From: SIRX01 sp965214475
Lineage (GTDB): Bacteria > Actinomycetota > Rubrobacteria > Rubrobacterales > Rubrobacteraceae
Reading direction: 5' to 3'
DNA length: 64,000 bases
NCBI GenBank assembly: GCA_965214475.1
Contig: OZ243953.1
Coordinates: forward strand, 2,728,001-2,792,000
The position numbers and the translations under genes were made by a program. The first letter of the stretch is position 1. Each line of letters opens with the position of its first letter. The notes beneath the pieces were generated by a model. It was not told where the DNA came from and did not search any database. It saw nothing but the letters and a program-made list of their open reading frames with translations. Shown here piece after piece: positions 15,627 to 23,881 of the stretch.

Positions 15627-16234
15627 ATCTTCGGGACGCCCACCTGCTCCTCGTCACTGACCCCCGGCCGGATCTCGCCGTGAGAGTCTCTGCCGCCGTT
15701 CGCGGCGGAGTAGATGTCGTCCAACTCCGGGATAAGCACGCTTCGAGAGAAGAGCTACTGCCACTGGCAGAGGAGCTGAGGGCGATCTGTGAGTTGGAGG
15801 GCGCGTTCTTCACCGTCAACGACGACCCGGAGCTCGCCCGACTTTGTGGGGCGGATGGAGTGCATCTTGGACAAGAAGACGAAGCCATCGAAAGTGCGCG
15901 AGAGGCCCTCGGACCGGACGTCATCGTAGGGCTCTCGGCGGGTAGCGTGGAGGAGGCTCGACGGGCCGTCGAAGAAGGGGCCGACTACCTCGGCGTCGGG
16001 ACCGTCTTCGCTACTCCAACAAAGGAGGACGCAGAAGTTGCGGGGCTCGCGCTGGTGAAAAAAATGGCACGCGAAAATCTCAGTGTCCCCTGGTTTGCCA
16101 TCGGCGGCATAGGTTTGAAGAACGCCCGCCAGGTCGCTGATGCCGGTGCGCCCGGCTTCGCCGTAGTCCGCGCGATCCTGGACGCCGAAGACCCGGAGAC
16201 GGCTGCCCACGAGCTGCGCTCCATCCTACCGTGA
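15623..16234 (+). CDS. thiE: Thiamin-phosphate synthase
   Basis: A 203-residue TIM-barrel enzyme. Conserved ThiE motifs are VQLRDKHASREELL, FFTVNDDPELARLCGADGVH, LGQED, GLSAGSVEEA, YLGVGTVFATPTKED and AIGGIGLKNA, and the glycine-rich phosphate loops are intact. It condenses HMP-PP with thiazole phosphate, releasing pyrophosphate and giving thiamin phosphate. The canonical GPIF-T-TK loop reads GTVFATPTK. The start overlaps the DUF2071 stop and its stop TGA overlaps the GTG of the tandem Nudix gene. It sits between the two kinases that supply its substrates and the ThiL kinase that completes the cofactor. Confidence 0.95.
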   Translation: MNLRDAHLLLVTDPRPDLAVRVSAAVRGGVDVVQLRDKHASREELLPLAEELRAICELEGAFFTVNDDPELARLCGADGVHLGQEDEAIESAREALGPDVIVGLSAGSVEEARRAVEEGADYLGVGTVFATPTKEDAEVAGLALVKKMARENLSVPWFAIGGIGLKNARQVADAGAPGFAVVRAILDAEDPETAAHELRSILP

Positions 16235-17121
16235 GCGTCAGCGCGGACCTCGTCTCCGGCATCCTGCCCGTCCGGGAGGATGGCCGGGTTCTCCTGCTCC
16301 AGCGTCCCACCGGCACCTGGGACCCGCCCGCCGGACGCCTCGCAACCAGAGAGAGCTTCGAGCAGGCCGCCGTCCGCGAGGTCTATGAAGAGTCAGGATT
16401 GTTGGTCCCACCCCAGCGTCCCCTCGCCACCTGGGTCGGAGATGGCCCCAACGGAGGAAGGCTGGCCGCCGTAACCTACATCGGCCGCACCCCCGCGACC
16501 GACGTACAACTCTCTCACGAACACCTCGACTACCGCTGGGCCACCGTCGAAGAATGGCTGGATCTCCCGAGCTGGTGGAGCCTGGAGAACCGCTTTCGCG
16601 TCACGCGTCATCTGTACGCGCTCCCGGAAGACGTGCCTCCAAAACCGTCAAGACCCGTTCCTCTGTCAGACGATAACGTAGTCCACGCCAACCTCGGGGC
16701 CGGCACAGTACTTGTAGACCTGGAGAAGCCGGAAGCCCGCGCCTTGCTCCTGCGGCGTCGCAAGCCGCCCGTCGGGCTTTGGGAGAACCCCGGTGGTATG
16801 GTGGAGCCCGGCGAGGACTTCGTAGCCTGCGCCCGCCGTGAGACGCTGGAAGAAACAGGCCTTGATGCAAAACCTGGCAGCGTCTGGTGGACGCGGGTAG
16901 AGCCCTGGCGCGGACCCAAAGACCTCGAACTCTACGCGGGAGTCGGCTTTCTCGCCCGCCATTCGGGGGGCGAAATCCATCTGGAAAACGCCGCCCATGA
17001 CGACTACCGTTGGGTTACCGAAGATGAGTGGCGCTCCCTGAAAACCTGGTATGGACCGGGAGAGTCGGACGTTCTCTGGTCGACCATCCGACACATGAAA
17101 ACTGAGGAGAGCCCGCGGTGA
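16231..17121 (+). CDS. Tandem Nudix hydrolase in the thiamin operon
   Basis: A 296-residue protein made of two Nudix domains. The first box is at about residues 35-57 (GRLATRESFEQAAVREVYEE + SGL). The second is at about 188-210 (GGMVEPGEDFVACARRETLE + ETGL). Both keep the G-x5-E-x7-RE-x2-EE-x-G catalytic pattern. The halves are similar in order (ALLLRRRKPPVGLWENPGG against VLLLQRPTGTWDPPAGR), so an internal duplication is likely. It starts at GTG 16231 with a GTGA overlap on thiE and ends overlapping thiL in the same way, so it is embedded in the pathway. Clearing damaged or excess thiamin pyrophosphates, as some eukaryotic Nudix enzymes do, is an attractive but unproven role. Confidence 0.85.
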   Translation: MSVSADLVSGILPVREDGRVLLLQRPTGTWDPPAGRLATRESFEQAAVREVYEESGLLVPPQRPLATWVGDGPNGGRLAAVTYIGRTPATDVQLSHEHLDYRWATVEEWLDLPSWWSLENRFRVTRHLYALPEDVPPKPSRPVPLSDDNVVHANLGAGTVLVDLEKPEARALLLRRRKPPVGLWENPGGMVEPGEDFVACARRETLEETGLDAKPGSVWWTRVEPWRGPKDLELYAGVGFLARHSGGEIHLENAAHDDYRWVTEDEWRSLKTWYGPGESDVLWSTIRHMKTEESPR

Positions 17122-18050
17122 AAGAGTTCGACGTTATACGGCGAATCTCCGGCGGCCTATCGGATGCGCCGCCTGAGGTGCTCGTGCCCATCGGGGACGA
17201 CTGCGCGGTTTTGCGTCTAGGTGAGACTACCTGGGCTGCGGCAGCAGACATGCTCGTCGAGGGGCATCACTTCAAGGATTGGGCCGCGCCCGAAGATGTT
17301 GGCTACAAAGCCGTGGCCGTGAACGTATCGGATGTGGCGGCGATGGGGGCCGTGCCGCGCTTCGTTCTTGTTTCAGGCGGAGCCCCCGATTCGGAGATGG
17401 CTCTTCGGTGTTTCGAGGGCGTGCTGGAAGCTTGTAGAGAGTTCGGCCTCTACCCGATTGGCGGTGATACGACCAACGCGCAGATGCTAACTATAGACGT
17501 TTCTATCCTCGGCGAGTTCGCCCACGCACCAGTGCTGCGTTCCGGAGCCCGTCCCGGAGACCTGCTGGTCGTGACCGGCGAGTTGGGGGCTTCGACAGCC
17601 GGGTTACTGACGCTGGAGAGTGGTGACCGCGAGCCGGAGCGTCTGGTGCGCAAGCAGCTACGTCCTGAGCCTCGGGTTCAGGCGGGACAGGCGGCGGCCC
17701 GGCTCGGCGCCCACGCCATGATCGACCTCTCCGATGGCCTGGCCTCCGACGTACGCCACGTTTGCGAAAAGAGCGGCGTCGGCTGCCAGATAGAGCTGGA
17801 CCGGCTACCGATAGCGGGTGCCACCCGCGAGTACCTCGACTTGTTGGGTCAGGATCCGGAAACCCTAGCAGCCACCGGTGGAGAAGACTACGAACTGCTC
17901 ATCGCGGCGCTAGAAACGACGATCGAGGCCCTGGCCTCAGAGTTGGAAGTTCCGCTCACCGTGATCGGGGAAATAACCGATGCGGGAGTAGAATTTTTGC
18001 GAAACGGAGAGGAGGTCGAAGACCTTTTAGGCTGGGACCACTTCTCCTGA
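17118..18050 (+). CDS. thiL: Thiamin-monophosphate kinase
   Basis: A 310-residue PurM-like ATP-dependent kinase that converts thiamin phosphate to thiamin pyrophosphate, the last step of the pathway and the riboswitch ligand. Motifs seen are IGDDCAVLR (metal-binding Asp), DMLVEGHHFKDW, VNVSDVAAMGAVPRF, YPIGGDTTNAQ, VVTGELGASTAGL, DLSDGLASDVRH and ATGGEDYELL. All Mg/ATP-binding aspartates expected of ThiL are present. It starts at GTG 17118, overlapping the Nudix stop. It is the last gene of the operon, and a long hairpin terminator follows 70 bp downstream. Confidence 0.96.
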   Translation: MKEFDVIRRISGGLSDAPPEVLVPIGDDCAVLRLGETTWAAAADMLVEGHHFKDWAAPEDVGYKAVAVNVSDVAAMGAVPRFVLVSGGAPDSEMALRCFEGVLEACREFGLYPIGGDTTNAQMLTIDVSILGEFAHAPVLRSGARPGDLLVVTGELGASTAGLLTLESGDREPERLVRKQLRPEPRVQAGQAAARLGAHAMIDLSDGLASDVRHVCEKSGVGCQIELDRLPIAGATREYLDLLGQDPETLAATGGEDYELLIAALETTIEALASELEVPLTVIGEITDAGVEFLRNGEEVEDLLGWDHFS

Positions 18051-18121
18051 ACCAGCCGGTTAGATTTCTCCAGATTTGGGAGGGGCAGAAGACGACCTGG
18101 CTGTCTGCCTACGTCGTCTCG

Positions 18122-18172
18122 GCTCTCCGGGAAATGGTTTATGGTTTTCCGTAGTCCAAGGAGAGCTTTTTT
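18122..18172 (+). terminator. Terminator of the thiamin operon
   Basis: GCTCTCC (18122-18128) pairs with GGAGAGC (18160-18166), followed by six Ts. Inside the loop GGAAA and TTTCC (18130-18134 and 18146-18150) form a second short stem. It lies 70 bp after the thiL stop. Confidence 0.7.
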
Positions 18173-18298
18173 CTCGGCGCCGTTGGTTTCTTTATTCTAC
18201 GTTTGAGTAGCTAGCCGTCGGTGGATCAAGAAAGATGACTATAGCCGGGAGCTTGCTACGTCCGCGCTCCGGGGGACACTCTCGCTGGTAAGATCTGG

Positions 18299-18304
18299 TA
18301 TAAG
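18299..18304 (+). promoter_or_regulatory. Extended -10 element (TGG-TATAAG)
   Basis: TGGTATAAG (18296-18304) matches the TG-n-TATAAT extended -10. It ends 5 bases before the ATG at 18310, so either the phosphatase mRNA is leaderless or translation begins at a later in-frame start (18325, or TTG 18349 after GGGGG at 18332-18336). Confidence 0.4.
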
Positions 18305-18309
18305 TTCGC

Positions 18310-18822
18310 ATGTTTCCTACGAGGATGATTCAGGGGGTAGAAGTTCATTTGAAAAGGGTGCTCTTTATCTGTACGGCGAACATATGCCGGAGCCCGATGG
18401 CCGCTGGGATATTCGATGCGCTCGCCGGAGATCAAGGGCTTGAGGCTTCATCGGAGAGCGCCGGGGTACGGGCGCTCGTGGGCGAGCCGACAGCCCCCAA
18501 CGCCGCCCAGACCATTGATGAACTGGGTATGGATGTAGGGGATCACCGGGCGCGACAGGTGGATGCGGAAATGCTACAAAGAGCCGACCTCGCACTTGCC
18601 ATGACCCCATCCCACCGGGATCTACTCTGCCGGGAGTTCGGGAGCTTCTCCGAGAGGATCTACACCCTACCCGAGTACGTGACGGACGATGTTACGGCCG
18701 GAATAGCGGACCCGTACGGTCACAGCATCAACGCTTATCGGGCTTCGGCGCGGGAGATCCTGCGTTACGTCGAGGTCGTTGTGGAGCGTCTGAAACTGGA
18801 GGAAGAGTCAGAATCCAGATAG
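18310..18822 (+). CDS. Low-molecular-weight protein tyrosine phosphatase
   Basis: Up to 170 residues. The P-loop C-x5-R-S is seen as FICTANICRSPMA, and the general-acid loop as DPYG near residue 135, so the enzyme should be active. An SESAGVRALVGEPTAPNA stretch and DHRARQVD match the LMW-PTP core, which is normally 150-160 residues and begins a few residues before the P-loop. The first 13-15 residues (MFPTRMIQGVEVH) are therefore probably extra, and the TTG at 18349 giving MKRVLFICTANICRSP is a good alternative start. LMW-PTPs dephosphorylate tyrosine kinases and sugar transferases of exopolysaccharide systems or, in actinobacteria, other targets. The neighbouring sulfosugar and polysaccharide genes make a surface-glycan role plausible. 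Confidence 0.88.
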   Translation: MFPTRMIQGVEVHLKRVLFICTANICRSPMAAGIFDALAGDQGLEASSESAGVRALVGEPTAPNAAQTIDELGMDVGDHRARQVDAEMLQRADLALAMTPSHRDLLCREFGSFSERIYTLPEYVTDDVTAGIADPYGHSINAYRASAREILRYVEVVVERLKLEEESESR

Positions 18823-18907
18823 CTCATGCGTCGTTGGCCGGCCTTCCGGATTGTGGGGTTCGGAGGCAGATGTGGACCAGGCCATACACTAGGCACGAGT
18901 TCAAGCC

Positions 18908-19150
18908 ATGGAGTCGCCGCAAAAGAGCTGGTACGCATTCACGCCGATGGAGTTGGCCAGATACATTGAGTTGAAACTCTCACAAAGGACGCAGGCCATG
19001 ATAGGATTCCGCCATGTTGCTATCCACGTCTATCAGAAGCTCAGCCTCGAAGGCGCGAATGGCATTCTAAAAGACTATCTGGACGACTTTCGGAAGTTGG
19101 TGCCAGAGAGCTTGAGCAAGGTAACTACGAAGAAAGGCACTGGACATTGA
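18908..19150 (+). pseudogene. HepT-like (DUF86) RNase toxin, N-terminally truncated remnant
   Basis: An 80-codon frame whose residues 28-70 read like the C-terminal half of HepT/DUF86 toxins, with the R-x4-H-x-Y active-site motif as FRHVAIHVYQ and the terminal YLDDFRKL helix. Full HepT proteins are about 110-145 residues and begin with a helix bundle that is missing here. The first 27 residues (MESPQKSWYAFTPMEL) do not fit the family. No MNT-type nucleotidyltransferase antitoxin is adjacent. There is no good ribosome-binding site. It is most likely a decayed orphan half-gene. It overlaps the next gene's TTG start by 4 bases. Confidence 0.6.
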
Positions 19151-20346
19151 AGATACTGGTACTTGGCGGAGACGGATTCTGCGGATGGCCTACAGCGTTG
19201 CACCTCTCAGCGCAGGGCTACGAGGTTGCCATAGCTGACAACCTCTCCCGGCGCAAAATAGACATCGAGCTGGAATGTGAATCTCTAACCCCGATCCGCC
19301 CTATGGGCGAGCGTCTGGATGTCTGGGAGGAGCTAACCGGCAACCACATAGACTTCCACAACATCAACATCGCGGAGAACTACCGCCAGTTGCTGGACCT
19401 GCTCGTTGAGTGGCAGCCTGACGGGGTCATTCACTTCGCCGAGCAGCGGGCCGCGCCGTACTCGATGAAGTCGAGCAATCACAAGCGCTACACGGTAGAC
19501 AACAACCTCAATGCGACTAACAACCTCCTGGCGGCCATCTCCGAGAGCGGCCTGGACACCCACGTGGTCCATCTCGGGACTATGGGCGTCTACGGCTATG
19601 GCACGGCCGGGATGCAGATCCCAGAGGGCTATCTGACGGTCAAGGTAGAGACGGACGGGGGAGAGTTGATCGAGCAGGAGATCCTCTACCCGCCCAACCC
19701 GGGTAGCATCTACCATCTCACGAAGACCCAGGACCAGCTCCTGTTCGCCTTCTACAACAAGAACGACCAGATCCGGGTTACAGACCTGCACCAGGGCATC
19801 GTTTGGGGCACGCAGACGGCCGAAACCAGGCTCGACGAGCGCCTGATCAACCGCTTCGACTACGACGGCGACTACGGCACCGTGCTGAACCGCTTCCTCA
19901 TGCAGGCCGCTATCGGCTACCCGCTCACCGTCCACGGAACCGGCGGCCAGACCCGGGCATTTATCCACATACAAGACACCGTGCGCTGCATACAGCTTGC
20001 GCTGGAGAACCCACCGGAGACGGGGGACCGCGTCAACGTCTACAATCAGATGACCGAGACCCACCGCGTGCGTGACCTCGCTAAACTCGTCGCGGAGCCC
20101 ACCGGCGCCGAGATAGACTACGTCGAGAACCCGCGCGCCGAAGCCGCCGAGAACGAGCTGCACGTCCGCAACAACCGCTTTCTCGACCTGGGACTCGAAC
20201 CGACGACCCTGAGCCAGGGGTTGCTCGAAGAAGTCACCGAGATAGCCGGCAAATACTCCTACCGCTGTGATACCACCAAGATCCCCTGCACCTCGTTGTG
20301 GAGGCGGGAGCAGGCAACCCAACAGCAGCCGGAGACCGCAGTTTAG
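19147..20346 (+). CDS. sqdB: UDP-sulfoquinovose synthase
   Basis: A 399-residue extended SDR of the SQD1/SqdB type. Signatures are LGGDGFCGWPTALHLS (NAD-binding G-x2-G-x2-G), LSRRKIDIELECESLTPI, IHFAEQRAAPYSMKS, the catalytic SIYHLTKTQDQLLF, HQGIVWGTQT and GQTRAFIHIQDTVRC. It converts UDP-glucose and sulfite to UDP-sulfoquinovose, the head-group donor of the sulfolipid SQDG or of sulfosugar glycans. The start is TTG 19147, directly giving MKILVLGGDG. No ATG lies closer. No sqdX/sqd2 glycosyltransferase is next to it, so the acceptor is unknown. It is flanked by a tyrosine phosphatase upstream and a convergent GH16 gene downstream. Confidence 0.93.
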   Translation: MKILVLGGDGFCGWPTALHLSAQGYEVAIADNLSRRKIDIELECESLTPIRPMGERLDVWEELTGNHIDFHNINIAENYRQLLDLLVEWQPDGVIHFAEQRAAPYSMKSSNHKRYTVDNNLNATNNLLAAISESGLDTHVVHLGTMGVYGYGTAGMQIPEGYLTVKVETDGGELIEQEILYPPNPGSIYHLTKTQDQLLFAFYNKNDQIRVTDLHQGIVWGTQTAETRLDERLINRFDYDGDYGTVLNRFLMQAAIGYPLTVHGTGGQTRAFIHIQDTVRCIQLALENPPETGDRVNVYNQMTETHRVRDLAKLVAEPTGAEIDYVENPRAEAAENELHVRNNRFLDLGLEPTTLSQGLLEEVTEIAGKYSYRCDTTKIPCTSLWRREQATQQQPETAV

Positions 20347-20511
20347 TCCGGACGAGCTGGGCGTAGGGTTATTGTAGGTGTAGAACTGGCCGGGAGCGGT
20401 GAACTCATGGTGCGGTTACCCTGGCCTACGCCGATAAGGGCCTCTACGCAGCGAAGAGCGGCAGACGAAAACAGTTCAGGTTGGTGGCTGCCGGGAACAA
20501 ATTATTCTGGC

Positions 20512-21495
20512 TCAGTGCTGGATCCAGTCTATGTACGTGTGGCTGTCCGTTTCCGGCTTCTGCCCCGAAAGCCATGTAGGAAACCAGGCGTTCACGTATA
20601 GTATCATCGGGTCCTCGGGCAATCCTTCGGTAAAGCGGTGCATCAGTTCGCCGTCCACGTAGAACTCCGCCCGTCCAGGATAGGAGTCGAAGCGGTAATC
20701 GTGGAAGTCTTTGGTCGGGTCAAAGGACAACTTCTTCTGGACGTTGTTTGTCTCTTCTCCGCCGGAGTAGGTAGTGAACATGATCCTACCGGACGGATCG
20801 TTGAAAATTTCGATGTCTAGCTCGTTCTCCAGATCCGGCTCTTTGTATAAAAAGAATCCCGTGAGGGAGGACGGTGCATCCGCGACTTTTATGCGGGCGC
20901 GATAGGAGCCGTACTGGTAGAGCCTCCTCGACTCTATCTCTCCGCCGTTGAAGGTGTACGCGGGGATCTTTAGCCGCAGTTGCCCGCTCTCTACGCTTAC
21001 GTTTTCTGGTTCGAGCCGACCGTGCCCCAGTTCTTTGGACGAAACGCTCCATTGATCCTCTGTCAAAGCGTTGAAATCCTCTTTTAGGCCGGTTACTTCA
21101 AAGGAATTACCCTGTTCGACCTCCGCCAGTCGCGTCACTTCGCCTCCTCCGGGACGCCCGCTCCAGACGGCCATCGCCACTTTGTACTCACCAGAAGGGG
21201 GTGGGGGACTCTCCGGAATTTTCCAGGCACTTTCCTCGATAGTCGACTGCTCACTTCCCAAGCGGACGGGACTCACGGGAGCATCGTGCCAGTTGCCGTC
21301 GGGGTCTTGCACGCTGTAGCCGACCCAGAACGTATGCTTCTCCGGCGTGTTGTTTCTCAAGCGTAAGAAAGAGACGGCGCGATCGCCAGGCTTGTAGCTC
21401 CCAGAAGCCGGGTTGAAGCCGGTCACACTCGCTTTCTTGTCGCCCGAGCACCCCGCCATCACTAGAACCGCAAAGATCGACGTAAAGAACATCAT
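20512..21495 (-). CDS. GH16-like glucanase lipoprotein
   Basis: A 327-residue exported protein. The N-terminal hydrophobic signal ends in a lipobox-like VMAGC at about residues 12-16, so it should be a lipoprotein. Residues 20-135 form a beta-rich extension of unknown family. Residues ~140-327 are GH16-like: ESRRLYQYGSYRARIKV, the catalytic strand ELDIEIFNDPS (E-x-D-x-E), HDYRFDSYPGRAEFYVDGEL and the closing HTYIDWIQH. GH16 enzymes cut beta-1,3- or mixed beta-1,3/1,4-glucans. It is the last gene of the HEAT-GT2-GH operon, 37 bp after its neighbour. A processing role on the polysaccharide made by the GT2 is inferred. Confidence 0.8.
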   Translation of the reverse strand: MMFFTSIFAVLVMAGCSGDKKASVTGFNPASGSYKPGDRAVSFLRLRNNTPEKHTFWVGYSVQDPDGNWHDAPVSPVRLGSEQSTIEESAWKIPESPPPPSGEYKVAMAVWSGRPGGGEVTRLAEVEQGNSFEVTGLKEDFNALTEDQWSVSSKELGHGRLEPENVSVESGQLRLKIPAYTFNGGEIESRRLYQYGSYRARIKVADAPSSLTGFFLYKEPDLENELDIEIFNDPSGRIMFTTYSGGEETNNVQKKLSFDPTKDFHDYRFDSYPGRAEFYVDGELMHRFTEGLPEDPMILYVNAWFPTWLSGQKPETDSHTYIDWIQH

Positions 21496-21532
21496 GCAGG
21501 TGGTCTTGGGTATTATGGTTGTTTCAACGTAT

Positions 21533-23839
21533 CTACTCGCTGCTACTTGCGTTCACGGAGGCGGGCTCCACGAGTTGCTCGTTCTCCTTGAACGCCTTCT
21601 TGAGTATCTCGAAGCTACCTTTTTTGCGTTCGTGGTAGTTTGGATCTTCCCATCCTTCCCAAGTGTAGCGGAGCGGCGCAACCTCTTGCGTACTCTCTCC
21701 AGACGAACTCGTGGATGGGTAGATCCTCAACTCTTCAGTCTCTACAGGCTCTATTTTGCCCGCTTCGTAGAGGTTATTCCAAACCAGGCGTTGGCTTGGG
21801 TCTGTAAATCCCAGAAGCATCCATGGTATGCGAATCTCCAGCACGTCGCCCTCAGCGTACCAGTCGGAGAGGTTGTTGAACTCCGGGCTTGCGGGATCGG
21901 TGATGCCCCGACGCATTCTGCCCACCTTGACCTCCTCCGGGGGTATCCGTTCGTTTGTCTCGGGTAGGAAGAGACCGCGGCTCAACATCAGTTTCCAGGG
22001 CAGAAAATCGCCTACCGAGGCCTTCGGGCTGTCGTTGGGGGGCGAAGGTATGATATCGAGGTCGTTATTCGCGTAGAGCCAGGTATGCTGATCGTAGGCG
22101 CTATTGACCAGCATGTTAGATTTGTCTCCGCCCCTCATCTGGAGCAAGAACTGTGCGCCGCCTCCGGGAAAGGTCAGGTTCGGTGTCGGCTTAGGGTTCT
22201 CGCTGCCGTCTTGCAACGTGCCGAAGCCAATGTTTACCTTGTCCTCGGGAAACTTCCATTCGCCGTTCCGTTTTTTCAGGAGCAGGTACACGTAGGCCTC
22301 GTCGTGGGTCGCAGAGAGCGAGAAGTCTCCATACACGCTCTGGCTCACGCCCGCAGCCTTTTTTGAGAAGAGACCCGAGACACGGTCTACGGGTCCTTTA
22401 TGCCGTTTCTCCCAGTCTTTCGTCTTCCCGTCCAGAAGGATCTGCCGGTCCCGGGGACCGGCTTCCGTAGACACGATGCCGAAATTTTCCTCGTTGGTAA
22501 GGCGGTTGCGCCACATGTCGCGGCGGACCTCCGGTAGTTCCAGCTCGACGGTGTTCCAGGTGAACTTGAACCACTCGTCGGTCCACTCGAAGAGCATGCC
22601 TCCGTCTAGACCTTCGTTCCGGATGTCTTCCAGCAGGCTGGCATTCATCTCACCCTGCTCTTTCTCCGTGTGATAACCCTGGTTGCGTCCGAGGGGGCCG
22701 CGGTGGGCCATTCCCCGGGAAGTGGGTACACCGAATTCACCGATGAGCAGCGGAATATCCTTATGGTAGGCGCGCAGGTCATTCAGGTATCCGGCGTAGG
22801 GGTCTATCTTACCGTTGGCGGTTCGGTAGGTTTGGTAGTTTGGCTGGTAACGTAGGAAGTCCGGGTAGTAAGGATAGACGTGGTACTGGGCGAAGTATCC
22901 TGCTTTCCAGGCCGGGGTCGCGCCCACGTTCATCGGGTCTACCGAGACCAGGTCTTCTTGTTCTAGCGGCTCATTCGGGTGGCTCAAGGGGTCGGTGGTG
23001 GCCCAGTTGGTGAAGGAGACGGGATGTTGCCACCCGTACTTCATCTCTTCTTTCGCCAGATGATCCAACAACCCCGCGAGCCAGCTTTCGAAGGGTGAAG
23101 CTTTGGGCTTCGCCTCGAAATATTTGCCTGAGTACGGGGCCATGCCCCGGTTGGCCTCGTTCGTAACCTTGACGGCGTAGGGGAACCACTCGGTTCCTAC
23201 CATCCAGCCGAGGATGTACTCGCTGACATCCGACCGGTAGCGACCGCTGGCGTGGCCGGGGCGGTCGGGCAGGTTCGCGTCACCGTGAACGGCGGCGACG
23301 GCGTCGGAGATCTCCCCCTCGAACGTCTTCACTATGTCTGGGTCGTAGGCGTTGCGGCCTTCTTCGTTCTCCCCGATGAGCTGTTCTTCAGGTGACCAAA
23401 CACCTTGCACGAGCCAGAGCGGCTCTTCTTGTCCGGAATTGAACTCCTTAAAGGCCTCGTAGAACACCGGATCTAGGATAGTGTAAACTCGAACAGTGTC
23501 CACGTTCATCTCTTCCATCTGCGTAAACCACCGCAGATAATCTTGTTTGGTCGGTACTAGCTCTCCAGGAGAGTGACCCGGGAGTGAGGCGCCCAGGTTG
23601 ACCCCATTCCAGAACTGCGTCCTCCACCCCGTATCTTCGTAGACGGCGAGGTTGGCATTCTTTACGGTCGAGACCTGCTTTACGCCGTTTACCTCCGCCA
23701 CGGGGCGCTCCACGTCACCCCACCGCACAAAGGTAACCACGGCAACCGCGCTTATGACTACCGCCGACAGGATCAGCAAGATGCGTAGAAGCCTTACAGT
23801 CCTACTCGGGCGACTACGTCTCTCATAGTTCTGATACAA
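21533..23839 (-). CDS. Membrane-anchored clan-A glycoside hydrolase-like protein
   Basis: A 768-residue protein. A basic start and one hydrophobic segment (about residues 17-40) anchor it with a large external part. Residues ~70-450 form a TIM-barrel glycosidase-like domain: WNGVNLGASLPGHSPGEL, VDTVRVYTILDPVFYEAF, a probable acid/base glutamate in GWMVGTEWFP and a probable nucleophile in LLIGEFGVPTSRG, followed by GGMLFEWTDEWFK. Residues ~485-720 are beta-rich and start ILLDGKTKDWE, like CBM9/DOMON-type sugar-binding modules. The exact GH family is unclear (GH2/GH5/GH72-like features). It lies 42 bp after the GT2 synthase gene. Remodelling or release of the nascent polysaccharide is the likely job. 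Confidence 0.75.
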   Translation of the reverse strand: MYQNYERRSRPSRTVRLLRILLILSAVVISAVAVVTFVRWGDVERPVAEVNGVKQVSTVKNANLAVYEDTGWRTQFWNGVNLGASLPGHSPGELVPTKQDYLRWFTQMEEMNVDTVRVYTILDPVFYEAFKEFNSGQEEPLWLVQGVWSPEEQLIGENEEGRNAYDPDIVKTFEGEISDAVAAVHGDANLPDRPGHASGRYRSDVSEYILGWMVGTEWFPYAVKVTNEANRGMAPYSGKYFEAKPKASPFESWLAGLLDHLAKEEMKYGWQHPVSFTNWATTDPLSHPNEPLEQEDLVSVDPMNVGATPAWKAGYFAQYHVYPYYPDFLRYQPNYQTYRTANGKIDPYAGYLNDLRAYHKDIPLLIGEFGVPTSRGMAHRGPLGRNQGYHTEKEQGEMNASLLEDIRNEGLDGGMLFEWTDEWFKFTWNTVELELPEVRRDMWRNRLTNEENFGIVSTEAGPRDRQILLDGKTKDWEKRHKGPVDRVSGLFSKKAAGVSQSVYGDFSLSATHDEAYVYLLLKKRNGEWKFPEDKVNIGFGTLQDGSENPKPTPNLTFPGGGAQFLLQMRGGDKSNMLVNSAYDQHTWLYANNDLDIIPSPPNDSPKASVGDFLPWKLMLSRGLFLPETNERIPPEEVKVGRMRRGITDPASPEFNNLSDWYAEGDVLEIRIPWMLLGFTDPSQRLVWNNLYEAGKIEPVETEELRIYPSTSSSGESTQEVAPLRYTWEGWEDPNYHERKKGSFEILKKAFKENEQLVEPASVNASSSE

Positions 23840-23881
23840 AACAAAGCTCCTCGGAGAATACAGGTGATGTTATAAACTTCA

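Noticed and set aside
19333..20322. A 329-codon minus-strand frame opposite sqdB
   Set aside because: Antisense shadow of a gene with clear catalytic motifs. Its translation shows no domain and has no ribosome-binding site.
20407..20601. A 64-codon plus-strand frame after the sqdB gene
   Set aside because: Arg/Pro-rich nonsense composition. It overlaps the 3' end of the well-supported GH16 gene on the other strand.
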